From positions 477,501 through 541,500 of the forward strand of contig CAUEEP010000737.1 in assembly GCA_958450365.1 (NCBI GenBank): a DNA stretch of 64,000 nt, given 5' to 3'. A program made the translations under genes and the position numbers. The notes below the pieces were generated by a model. It saw nothing but the letters and a program-made list of their open reading frames with translations. It was not told the DNA's origin and ran no database searches. Origin of the DNA: Mesorhabditis belari (taxonomy: Eukaryota; Nematoda; Chromadorea; Rhabditida; Rhabditidae). This document shows, one piece after another, positions 46,101 to 54,800 of the stretch. The first letter of the stretch is position 1, and each line of letters starts with the position of its first letter.

Positions 46101-49100
46101 TGGTTGAGAATAGCCTCAACTGGTTGAGAATAGCCTCAACTGGTTGAGAATAGCCTCAACTGGTTGAGAATAGCTTCAACTGGTTGAGAATAGCTTCAAC
46201 TGGTTGAGGCTTTTCAATTCAAATTTGAAATAACTAAACTTTTTAGATATTACGGCTTATCTGAGCAATCACCTGAGCTGAAAGAGCGCGAGTTTAACTT
46301 CAATTTCGACAAAGCGCAAATCAACAGCGATCTTTTGAAAGCTCAGGTGGGTACTTTGTACTCATGGAAACGCAAGTTCTCTGCTTTCCTATTATGAAAA
46401 ACAATAAAGAGCTTAGTGTGCCAGAAAGGGTGCGTTTCTGAGCTCTATAATTGGCTATAAACCAATGACGATTCCAGGTATCAACACCAATGGGAATGAG
46501 AGACGAGGCTCAAATTATCGACAACCATGACGGTAAAACAGAAACCATTAAACAACCATTAGTACTTAAAATTCATATTCATAATGCTCATAATCGATTG
46601 TGCAATGATTTCAAGATGATCAATGATCAAATTCCAGGCACAGTTCTCGTCAAATACGCTCCGAAAACCCCGGGACCACACGAGTTAACCATTCTGCACG
46701 ATGGAGCTATTTTGCAGGTAATTCTTTTTCAAACTCGAAGCTTTTATGGTCTCCATTCTCGCTCTAGGGAACTCCAATCAAATTCTTTGTTGACTCTTTC
46801 GATTCGGGACATGCCACCGTTTATGGACCCGGTTTTACAACAAGCGATTGTTGGAGAGTCAGCTCAGTTCACCGTCTCAGCAAAGGTCAATCAAAAAAAA
46901 GCTCTATCTTTTAGTCTGAAAAAGTTTCTGTTGCTCATTTTCCGTTCTACACCTATTGCCAATCAAACTGACAAATGAAAAAAGCTTTAGTGCATAGGAA
47001 AATGCATAGGAATACGTACCGTAAATACTGTAATTGGACCCCACCCCGATAATGACGGTGTGGAGTGTTGCGTAGTCTAGCTTTGAACGCGGTTTTCTCG
47101 ACACTGGTATATGCTACAATGTTCGTTTAGGTATCAAAAGATAGCTGAAATTCAGGGCTATTTTTTGATACCAAAGACGCATTTTTGAAAGTACGAGCGC
47201 TTTGAAAAAAATGAAATACTGAAAAACTTTTGCGACTACGCGTCTGTACGAGGGCAGTGGGGTACTATTACAGTATTTACGGTAGTTATATCTATACTTT
47301 TCAGGGATCACATGCAAAAGAGCTCTCTGTGAGCATCGAAGGAGCCGCTCAAGCGAATATCAAGATTCACGATAATAAAGTACTGTGAATATCTTCTATT
47401 TTACTTTATGTAGATTAAATTTAAGTAAAACTTGTAATTTAAGGATGGCACATGTTCGGTCTCATGGATTCCACCAGTTGTTGGCGACTATAAAGTTCAT
47501 GTGAAGTTGGGTGGACGAGATGTGAAAGATTCTCCATTTCACGTGCAAGCACACGCAAAAGATGGTCACAAAAACGCTCATTTACAACTTGGATCCACGT
47601 CCGAGGTAGAATTCAAAGAAAGACAACTTGTCAACTGTCAACTAGTTGTCAATTCTTTAGATTTTACAAAAATTATAACTCTTTTTAGAAAGCCGGTGAA
47701 TTTGCGTTACCCCAGGTTTGTTTTTAAATGGGGTGTCGTGAAGATTTTGTCTTTTCAAAAATCAAATTTCAATTCACTAACAAAGAAAAGAGAGGATTTC
47801 GAATTGTTTACACGATATTTTTTTTCAGATAGCTTTGAACATTTCGGAGTCAGAGTTGAGCGGAGTGACGGCAACGATTAAATCACCATCGGGACATGTG
47901 GAACCGTGCTTTGTGCGAGCGCTAGAGGGCGGAAGATTGGGTAAATTTGAAGTTTAATCTGGAGATATTCATAGAATCTTTATACATTCTTGCGTAGAAA
48001 ATTCTTTTAATAGTAAAAAAGGAATTGGCAAGATAAAGTTGATTCCCAGGATTGAATCCTCGACCTATTGCTTTTGATTTTGCTTTTGATCAATTGCTCT
48101 AATCATTGAGCTATTCGGTGCCTTAACTTGTCAAGAAAAAGAGAGAAGAAAAAGAAAGAAAGAAAGAAAGAAATTCATTCTTACCTATTAAATTCAGGAG
48201 TCTCTTTCACTCCCCGTGAAGCCGGTGAGCATCTCATCAAAGTGTTCCGCGACGGGAAACCAATACCGAAAGGACCCTTCAAGATTAAAGTGTGGATTCA
48301 GAATTTTAGATTCAGCTTATAGATTCTTAGCTCTCACAATTTATGGAAATCTTTTCAGGTGGATAAAAGCCAAATCGGTGATGCGGCTAAGGTGGAGGTG
48401 AGAGGTGAGGGAAAACACAATGCGGTCACCAATCAAGACAACGAGATCCTCGTGGACACGAGTAAAGCTGGTGAGTTGATTGGAAACTGTTGTAGTGATC
48501 CAGAGTGATGAATGATTTTTGTGAAATCTAAAGTCTTTCAGGTTATGGTGGTCTCTCCGTCTCAGTGCAGGGTCCATCGAAAGCCGAGCTGAAATGCAAA
48601 GAGGTTAAACCGGGTCTAATCGCTGTCCACTATCGACCGACCGAAGCTGGAAAATACACAGTGAATATCAAATTCGCTGAGCAACACGTTAAAAGGTAAC
48701 TTTAGATTTTAAATCTACTGTAAGTCTCTTGCTTAGTACACTAGAAAAAAGTATTCTATCTAATTAGCTAAATATCTAGATCAAAAATCTTACCATAAGC
48801 TGAATATCATTTTATCTTATTGTAATTTCTTTAACTCTAAAAGAAATAAACAAATCTCATTTCCAGAAAGCCCACTTTCTGTTGTTTGCACTGATCGAGT
48901 AAGTCAAACGGCTACGGAAATCGAGAGAGAAACAACAAAGGTAAAAAAAACCAATTTAAGACGTTAAAGCTTGACCTGGCTACCTTTTTATGGAAAGATT
49001 CGGTTACGGTAACTGGGCCAAGCTTTAAAGTCTTATCCCTTGTTCAGCCATCGATCGCTGCTGTGGGTCGTGAGGCGAACATTTACCTCAAACTGTCGCA

Positions 49101-50865
49101 CACCGTTGAGAACGATATGGTAAGCTTAAAAGATATTCAGTCAAAACCTGAGATTAACATATCGCAGAGTGCTCGCTTGGTGAATCCACACGGTGAAGAG
49201 GTGCCTGTCTCAATTCACGATACCGGTGATCAATATTATGCTCTTCATTTCACCCCAAATGACGAAGGAGTGCACACCTTGTCCGTTTTCCATCGAGATC
49301 AACACGTCAATGGGTCACCCTTCAACTTTACTGTTGGACATTTGGCTGATGGTGGAGCGCACAAGGTACGGTAGAAGCTAGAGTAAAAGTAAAAGGGTCA
49401 GTGTTTATTTTTAGAGTGTTTAGAATCATACAGTACTCTCTCGTAAACAATTGCGCCAGGCTACGTACTATATCCTACCGTACTTAAACTAAGCTACTTG
49501 TCAAGACAGACTTGATTCTAAATGATTTGTATAAAGAGATTTGTATAATGAATAACTGTTAGGTGAAAGCCTCTGGAATGGGAGTGGTGAGAGGAGAAGT
49601 TGGAGTGCCAAATGCTTTCAATATCTATACAAGAGAGGCTGGCGCTGGCAAGTTGTCTGTGAGTGTTGAAGGGCCAGCAAAGGCAAAGATGCACTTCAGT
49701 GATCATAAGGTAAAAGGATTTGAGGCTAAAGACAAAAAGTTTGCTCTTTCAAATGTGAAGAAGATGTTTCAGGACGGGAATTGTCATGCCGAGTACACGG
49801 TGGGCGAGCCAGGCGAGTACTCTGTCGCGGTCAAGTTCAACGATGAGCACATTGCTGAATCGCCTTTCAAAGTGAGGGTTCTACAGGATTTAATGCTACA
49901 GTATAGACTACAATATACCAAAAGAAGTCACATGCTTTAATGCTAAACTTCAGGTATTCATGGTTCCATCTGGAGAGGGTCATCGACATGGTCTTTCCTC
50001 TTATCGTCACTCGGAACATCGAGTCAATGGAGAAGCGATCAATGGAGGAATTCAGTATTCAGGAGATGCTGATAAGGTGAATATCCTACAGTAATCTCTG
50101 AAAATATGGTTCAGGTTGTGGCTAAGGGCACCGGGCTGAACAAGTTCACCCCAGGGGTCGCCTCGTCGTTCAACATTGATACGGGGCTGGCTGGTAAGTT
50201 GAAGGGCTTAAACAAAGAATAGAGTATTGTAGGGCATACTGTAGCTGTCTGTGATCTCTTTCTAAAACTAATTTCAGGGACAAATCTGCTGATGGTCGGT
50301 GTTGTGACATCAAAGGGACCATGCGAGGAGGTGGTCGTCAAACACATGGGAGCTGGGCATTATGTGGTGAGTTGATAAAAGAATAGAATAGCAGGGAGTA
50401 CTGTAATGGTCCAATATAGTACTGCAGTCGATCAAGACTACTGTAATCTAGAGGGTACTGTAATCTAGAGGGTACTGTAATGGCCAGTTGGAGTACTGTA
50501 ATAGTCAAATTGAACTACAGCAAGAGCTACAGTAAGCTGAAAATTCTACTGGGTATCTTAGTTTGGATACTTCAGTAATCTTTACTTGTTATCTTTACTT
50601 TACTTGTTCTTTACTATCTTTACTTGTTTGCAAGCCTATTCCTAAATATTACAGTACTCTACCAGACTCTAATTACAGTAAGCTTACAGTAAGCTTACAG
50701 TAGTCCTGCGTATCTCTTAGTTTCTTAAGTTGAAGCGTATTTTACTGTACCTTCCAGGTCAACTACAAGATTCACGACAGTGTGCGTGGCTTCATCTTCG
50801 TCAAGTACGGCGATCGAGAAATCCCGGGATCGCCTTTCCCCCATTGGACCTTTATAATTGAATAA
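28124..50865 (+). CDS. fln: filamin (actin cross-linking protein), multi-exon
   Basis: A long chain of exons reads as filamin. CH1 and CH2 actin-binding domains (28124-30069) are followed by at least sixteen recognisable ends of filamin immunoglobulin repeats, such as VGSPFRLKV (31.99 kb), RDSPFVVW (33.69), TSPFLLHS (36.92), PGSPFMAF (38.95), KDSPFHVQA (47.53), PKGPFKIKV (48.26), NGSPFNFTV (49.31) and AESPFKVRV (49.86). The last exon runs from 50760 to a TAA at 50863-50865. Filamins dimerise through their last repeat and link actin filaments to membrane proteins. The first exon(s), before 28124, were not found: exon 28124-28235 starts inside a codon. Many exons are broken by one-base shifts (29.36, 29.95, 30.00, 34.02, 35.35, 38.08 kb and others), yet the protein signal resumes each time. 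The gene is much longer than needed because introns hold transposons and satellites. Family assignment is secure; the exact exon set is not. Confidence 0.9.
28311..28470. repeat. AAACAAAG / AAAC microsatellite in a filamin intron
   Basis: Tandem AAACAAAG units grade into a pure (AAAC)n run. All open frames across it are low-complexity artefacts. Confidence 0.96.
28509..28640. repeat. dispersed repeat, copy B (partner of 8120-8290)
   Basis: Shares CGCCAATAGATTCTC, AAATGAATG and TTCTTTGTGCGGC..GCAATCGC with the copy near 8.2 kb. It lies in the first visible filamin intron. Confidence 0.6.
29276..30069 (+). other. fln: filamin CH2 domain exons
   Basis: Exon 29276-29417 reads [19 protein letters not shown] and, after one extra C in the CCC at 29363-29365, [17 protein letters not shown]. 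Exon 29877-30069 reads [20 protein letters not shown] and, after shifts near 29945 and 30000, [20 protein letters not shown]. The intron between them contains a GGCTGAA-type minisatellite and a G-rich tract. Confidence 0.9.
29565..29790. repeat. GGCTGAA/GGCTATA minisatellite followed by a G-rich tract
   Basis: Units of GAAGGCTGAAGGCTATAGGC run to about 29708, then about 65 bases are nearly all G with a few T and A, then one last unit follows. It lies inside the CH2 intron of filamin. The G-rich strand is the transcribed (sense) strand. Confidence 0.95.
31590..31700. repeat. G/T low-complexity tract in a filamin intron
   Basis: Runs of G up to about ten and a long T run on the sense strand. 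Assembly of this tract may be unreliable. Confidence 0.9.
32447..32727. mobile_element. MITE, copy 1 (terminal repeat ACCGTAAATACTGTAAT)
   Basis: Begins TACCGTAAATACTGTAATTG and ends ATTACAGTATTTACGGTA, an inverted terminal repeat of about 18 bp flanked by TA. The body shares TAATGACGGTGTGGAG, TCTCGACACTGGTTTATGCT and TTTTGCGACTACGCGACTGT with copies 2 and 3. It has no coding capacity. It lies in a filamin intron. Confidence 0.92.
33719..33868. repeat. minisatellite of TAGCCAGCCTACTT units in a filamin intron
   Basis: About ten 14-15 bp copies with CTGTAGCCAGCC/TTTAGCCAGCC variants. Confidence 0.94.
34076..35230. other. 1.15-kb filamin intron with unexplained coding-like content
   Basis: The intron is less T-rich than its neighbours. 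It holds short frames such as [19 protein letters not shown] and, in another frame, [18 protein letters not shown] (34.55-34.74 kb), as well as an open reverse-strand frame at 34765-35160. I recognise none of these. A decayed gene fragment or repeat is possible. Confidence 0.35.
35682..36088. mobile_element. MITE, copy 2, with an internal inverted duplication
   Basis: Same terminal repeats as copy 1 (ACTACCGTAAATACCGTAAT ... TTACAGTATTTACGGTAT). The left part (about 35722-35815) is repeated in inverted order at about 35830-35920 before the normal right part follows, making the copy about 125 bp longer and able to fold on itself. A G run of about ten sits near 36050. Confidence 0.9.
39642..39682. 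repeat. perfect hairpin, 18-bp arms, 5-base loop
   Basis: Arms 39642-39659 (GATCACGGTTCTGAAGAG) and 39665-39682 are exact reverse complements around AATGG. It is followed by a 90-base pyrimidine-rich tract and then by the tRNA-like sequence at 39785. Confidence 0.95.
39785..39845 (+). pseudogene. tRNA-like sequence in a filamin intron
   Basis: CCGGATAGCTCAGTGGTTAG then AGCA is an excellent A box/D arm. GCAGAAGGTC follows, and AAGGGTTTAATTCC is a slightly decayed T arm/B box. Spacing is tRNA-like. The related reverse-strand copy at 48045-48122 shares TAGCTCA.TG.TTAGAGCAAT. No paired acceptor stem was seen, so it is a pseudogene or SINE head. Confidence 0.6.
40576..42194 (-). mobile_element. 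mariner element inserted in a filamin intron
   Basis: The left end TTGGGTTGGTGCATTGAAAA (then TTGCGG) and the right end CCGCAGTTTTCAATGCACCA (then ACTCAA) are inverted repeats flanked by TA on both sides, the mariner target duplication. Reverse-strand frames give transposase pieces: [20 protein letters not shown] (41.55 kb), [19 protein letters not shown] (41.45), [16 protein letters not shown] and [20 protein letters not shown] (41.05-41.1), then LLAHSPYSP (40.99). The coding part is broken by minisatellite and frame shifts. Two additional right-end repeats lie inside the element at about 41978-42012 and 42071-42104, separated by direct repeats of about 95 bp. The copy looks inactive. Confidence 0.9.
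40690..40932. repeat. minisatellite of CAGCAACTCC / CAGCAACTATC units inside the mariner
   Basis: About twenty-three 10- and 11-base units in mixed order. The same unit reappears four times at 41178-41213, followed by the same CATTACAC.ACTCCCTCCA sequence and ATCCCAGAAAACGCAGAGCA as after the main array, which shows a local duplication. Confidence 0.96.
42904..43600. repeat. inverted repeat of about 420 bp bracketed by direct repeats
   Basis: Left arm 43042-43210 (AATAGAGATTTGTTGG, CTTATGAAAACCAGCATTGA, ATTTGCCATTGAAAATCTAC) returns inverted at 43280-43461 around a centre near 43240. The direct repeats 42904-42998 and 43509-43597 (CATTCTCCAAAAAAGCTAAT and flanks) sit outside it. Confidence 0.88.
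43797..44108. repeat. fold-back repeat of about 310 bp
   Basis: GGTCTATAACT, AGAGATAATAAT, TTGTTAACTTTTT, ATTTCAGGCTTTCAAAT at 43798-43880 return in inverted order at 44022-44107. Centre about 43950. It lies in the same filamin intron. Confidence 0.85.
44490..44735. other. GC-rich island inside a filamin intron
   Basis: About 245 bp much richer in G and C than its surroundings, preceded by a sequence (44396-44476) related to 1064-1142. An open reverse-strand frame contains [20 protein letters not shown], unrecognised. It may be part of an interspersed repeat or a retroelement end. Confidence 0.4.
45649..45722 (+). pseudogene. tRNA-like sequence in a filamin intron
   Basis: GATGGCCGAATGGCTAGC resembles a class II (Leu/Ser-type) D arm and ACGGTTCGATTCCG a T arm with an intact B box. 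GTTCCAGAGATCAAC lies between them. No acceptor stem pairs. Confidence 0.5.
46090..46212. repeat. minisatellite, unit 20 bp (AATAGCCTCAACTGGTTGAG)
   Basis: Six near-identical units. Each unit contains CTCAACTGGTTGAG, which is itself palindromic (CTCAAC..GTTGAG), so each can form a small hairpin. Confidence 0.97.
47018..47286. mobile_element. MITE, copy 3
   Basis: TACCGTAAATACTGTAATTG ... ATTACAGTATTTACGGTA, same terminal repeats and body order as copies 1 and 2. Like copy 1 it is preceded by ATAGGAATACG, so the shared unit may be slightly longer than the terminal repeats suggest. Confidence 0.92.
48036..48122 (-). pseudogene. tRNA-like sequence, reverse strand, in a filamin intron
   Basis: On the reverse strand GGCACCGAATAGCTCAATGA then TTAGAGCAATTG is an A box/D arm and AGGATTCAATCCT a decayed T arm. 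It is closely related to the forward copy at 39785-39845. The space between A and B boxes has grown by a CAAAAG-type simple repeat. Confidence 0.55.
50370..50755. other. last filamin intron, rich in TACTGTAAT / CTACAGTA motifs
   Basis: At least ten occurrences of ACTGTAAT, TACAGTA or their complements, including TCTAGAGGGTACTGTAAT twice in tandem. The same CTGTAAT/ACAGTA words are frequent in nearby introns (45.3-45.6, 49.4 and 50.1 kb) and match the inner part of the MITE ends. Confidence 0.55.
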
Positions 50866-50869
50866 ACAC

Positions 50870-51825
50870 AGATAGCCTAGTAGTTTAAATCATTGTCTCT
50901 CACTTTTGCGACCCTGTTTCAATTCTTTTCAATTCAATTCTTCACATCTTTTCCTCATTCTACGGATTTTCAATCCACGTCATTGAAGTCCAGAAAGAAA
51001 TTTTGACAACGAATAAATTTATCTGCCAACTTGCCTTACTTTTTCTTCGACTTTATGCTTTACCACTGAAATTTTTCGTTTTTTTCCCCCGTAAAATTTA
51101 TCTCAGTGCACCCCCCATTGCCATAGGCCCCCGGATGAACAAAAAAAATGGGCCCGATTTTAAAATTTTTAAAAAAATCTATACTTTTACACACTTCTGA
51201 TAGTCCATTCGCTTGAATTTTTTTTTAAGTTTTTGTAAATTTGTGCAATTGATAATAAATATTTATTGATATTCAGAGAAAAGCAAAAGATTAGGTATTT
51301 GTTTTCGTTTAAAACGACGGGGGTGGGACAAATGCGACCTTTTATACGACAAATACGCAACTTAACGCTTTTCCGCAGTTTTTGCCTTTTAGCCCAAATT
51401 TGACCTGCCAGCGAGGTCTGATTTGTCGAAATTCGGAATCTACGCATACGATTCGATTCCCTTCTATGAAAACATTTTTGAAGCTCTACGACCTTTCCTA
51501 AGGCCTTTTCCAGCAAAAAAAAAGGTCGCATTTGTCCCACCCCCAAAACGACACTTTTTGTAAATTGTGTAACTTAAAATCTATATTTATTCTTAAATAT
51601 GTTGACAGCAACAAAGTACAGTGCTTTTTAGCTGAATATCTTTTTCCTTGTTACAAATGTTTATATAAAAACATGATTTTTGCGTTTTTGACTTGCAAAA
51701 TTTCAAAAGACCGGCCTCTAAAGTCGTTAAATGCCGGCGTGTGTACTCTTTTTTGTTTATTGCACTTGTTTACCGTGGTCTTTCGCAAATTTTCCTCAAA
51801 ATCGATGGGCTATGTTTAGAAGTGA
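50870..51825. other. intergenic region between filamin and cereblon
   Basis: Contains a 180-bp block at 51318-51545 whose ends (GACGGGGGTGGGACAAATGC ... GGTCGCATTTGTCCCACCCC) are inverted repeats of about 30 bp, a probable MITE. No coding signature was recognised. A GTTTAG acceptor at about 51815-51820 lies just upstream of the cereblon ATG and could accept a spliced leader. Confidence 0.6.
51318..51546. mobile_element. probable MITE with TTCGTTTAAAACGACG..GGGTGGGACAAATG ends
   Basis: Left end GGGGGTGGGACAAATGCGAC (51319-51338) is the reverse complement of the right end GTCGCATTTGTCCCACCCCC (51524-51543), and the flanking AAAACGAC recurs at both sides (51310-51317 and 51545-51553). Body without coding signature. 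Confidence 0.75.
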
Positions 51826-51831
51826 ACACAA

Positions 51832-54800
51832 ATGGCTGAACAAAGCGACAGTGAGGGTGAATGGATCAATCAAGATGACAATGATGATGCATCACCAGAA
51901 GAAACGGAAAACGAGCGAGAAGATGATGAGGCAATAGAGTAAGGTTTTTGCGTTAAAAAATAGACTTGCCAATGTTTTTTGATACTAGGAACTCTTACAT
52001 TTGAGCTCTGCGAAAAAGCGCTAAGAAATTGGCCTTTATATACTTGGTTAAACGGTTTAGCAAGCCGTTTTGGGTCGTTTATATTGTAAAAAAAGTATTT
52101 CATTTTTCTTTTTAGGAATGGTTTCAGCTTGGGAATGAGCCCGAGGCTATTCCGATTTTACCGCCCGCCATTGCGGTTCACCGAGCACGTGTAAACGTTG
52201 TGAGCTTTACAAATTTGCTTTAGTTGATATAAAATAAATTCACGTATTTATCAATTTTATCATTTTAGGCAGCTCACCTGCGAGAACGATTCGCCGATCG
52301 AGGTCGTGGAGCTTTGGTTGGTCGAGGTAAAGAATTCTTTTAATAGACAAAGATATATTTTTCTAGAGTCTTCAAGCTCGTCATCTAGTTCAGATGGAGA
52401 AAGCTCGGAACATGAACCGCAACACATAAATGTTAAGGTGAGCTTATTTCAAGAAAACGTTTCAAATGAGTCATGTTTGATCAAAGCTTTGTTTTTAGGA
52501 TGCCATAAACCATGAGTATTTGTTTACACGTCGAACTCGTCGCCGAGAAGGTCAAGTTGGTGAAGTGGGTATACAAATTGGTTAACTTTTGTGGAATTAG
52601 AAGCAATTTTCGAACAGCATATTCGAAAACCCCCAGAAAAGTGGTTTTCGAAAATTTATTGTGAGCGGGGGTAAAATACAATCTTACCAAAAGCTGATTT
52701 CCTTAAGGTCCTTGATCTCGCGATGCCTTCCGAGACGATTGTTGCTGAAATGATAATGGAATTGCCAATGTTGCGGATCAGCCAAGATTGCTTTCCGATG
52801 CCAAGTAAGTTTGGATGCAGTTCAAAAAATCGAAAGCCGAGTAACGAGTAGATTTACTTAACATCTGCTTTTTCAGATCAACGCATCCCGTTGTTGCTTT
52901 ATCATCCGAATGACATGGCCACTGCTAAATTTGCCGTCGCTCATCATTCCTATCTGGCTGCTTTCCCGGGAGAAACTTTGTTTGTCTTTGAAATTGAATC
53001 TTGATAGTGAATCCAAATCCAGTGGGTATGACCCGAGAGTGTCCACGCCGATCGACGTTGGTGTGCTTTTGCAGGTTATTTATTCCACACAAAACTACAG
53101 AATTTAGCAGGTTTTGCTAGAAAGGCTTTTTGTTATATTAATTTGTTCACAATTACTGATGTTATCTATTGATGCCAAATTTAGATAGCACGCTCGTGTG
53201 ATGGCGGTCAACGAGGCTTTCGTGTTTACGCAATCGGTCGCAATCGTATTAAGCTTTTGGAAACGATTCGGAATATCGATAGGTTTATTTTAATGCTGAC
53301 AATTCTAAAGTTTAATTTAGCTCTCTATCAGCCCGTGTGCAAATACTGGCAGAAAATCTCTTGCCTCCACTTCAGTTTTCCTTAGTACCAAATAAAGCAC
53401 GATCTCAAGTAAAAGTTCAGGTAAGTAGTTCGAGGTTAATGAGGTTACATCTTTTGTTTTAGCAACGAAAAATTGCTGAGAAATTGTATAATATTCCACG
53501 ATGCACATCGATTACACCCCTATGTAAATTTTTTTCTTTAAATCAAAAATCCGAACACTACAAATTTTAAGTTAGGCCCAAAAATAAACGGAAAAAATAA
53601 AATAATCCGAAAAGCATCATCCAAAATTTCAGAATTAAAGGCGGCGACTTTGATGTTAGTGAAATTTCATATTTCATCGAACCATAAAGTGTTATATGTC
53701 ATTCAATAGCTCTTTTCACGCTCTTTCAGAATGCTGAATTGAGTTTTTGTGGAATTCTATTTTTCCATGAAATTTTTTCCATATTCTGCGCAGAAAAGTC
53801 AAAATAATTTTTTTCACGAAAATCTAGCTGATAAACTAGGCTCAAAAAGCAAATTTCTGAATTCTACGCAAAAAGTTGGTCGGGAATTGTTTTTTAATTT
53901 GGTGTTTTGGTCAATGGAAACGCGAGCTCTGAAACCTAGGTTTTTTAGAAGGGCGCGGTTATATGGCCCGCGCGCACCTTTGATGTTGGTAAAATTTTTC
54001 TTTTGTGTCAAATCATCAAGTGTTATATATCATTCGAAAGCATTTTTATGTGTTTAAACATGGCAAAAAGAATTTCCCAAAAACTTTGACTTTTTATTAG
54101 TTTTCTCCGATTTTATAATCTGGAGTGCAGTTTTTTTTCTGCTTCTGCGGTACTTGCAGATCTGGTATAGTCTAGAAAAAATTTATTCTAAGAAAAGTAA
54201 AGAATTTTTTTTTGAAGAAAGAGTTACAATTCCAGGAAAGTTGAAATTGAGAGTATTTGTCAATTTCAGGTAGGCAACCCAGGTGCACAGACAAATACAG
54301 ACTGCCTTGACAATTACTCGATAAATTACTATGCCGAGGCATGACAGATGATAAAGTTATAAATGTCAATCGCAGGAGAAAATCATTTAGTTACAGACAA
54401 ATTTGCTTTCCGATTATTTATTTTTTGATTATTAGCGTATTATTATTTTTCTTATTACATTCGTATTTCCAAGAAACAAAACAAAAGTTATAATTTTCAA
54501 AACAAATTTTATAATTTGCAGATGGGACGAACATCAGAAGCCAAAAAGTCTAGAAGTGGCAACTTGGAACATGGACGCCAAACGAATCAAAACAACATGC
54601 ACGGATTACGAAGTGGGAAAGTTCCTGCAAATCCTGTGCAATAAAAAGAAGAAAGCTCATCACGATCCGCAGACAATCAAGAAAAAGAATTCAACAGAAA
54701 AGCACATTTGAAAGGAGCACTGGAGGCAAGGATTCCGAAAGATAATGAAAAGAAAAGAGCCGAGCAAAATCGTCAAAAAGATGATGATTCTGTTGCTTCA

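Larger units (their letters stand above)
42264..46350 (+). other. fln: filamin exons, third group (repeat end and linker region)
   Basis: Exon 42264-42359 reads [20 protein letters not shown]. Exon 44966-45034 reads [20 protein letters not shown]. Exon about 45820-45880 ([14 protein letters not shown]), exon about 46003-46076 and exon 46247-46347 ([20 protein letters not shown]) follow. The segment is less Ig-like and may be a hinge or an invertebrate-specific linker. It is spread over very large introns (2.6 kb from 42360 to 44965). Confidence 0.65.
46477..50865 (+). other. fln: filamin rod exons, C-terminal group
   Basis: The cleanest part of the gene. Exons include 46478-46532, about 46637-46718 ([20 protein letters not shown]), about 46769-46885 ([16 protein letters not shown]), about 47305-47380, 47443-47607 ([19 protein letters not shown]), about 47830-47940, 48200-48293, 48360-48470, 48542-48697 ([18 protein letters not shown]), 48868-48941, 49050-49120, about 49168-49366, 49562-49710, 49776-49870, 49956-50079, 50118-50192, 50280-50367 and 50760-50865. 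The final repeat reads [16 protein letters not shown] before the stop. [21 protein letters not shown] linker (49.98 kb) precedes the last repeat and corresponds in position to the second hinge of filamins. Confidence 0.88.

Noticed and set aside
53749..54057. Gene at the left end of the cereblon insertion
   Set aside because: The frame lies wholly in the terminal inverted repeat and has a mirror frame on the other strand in the right repeat. No protein signature.
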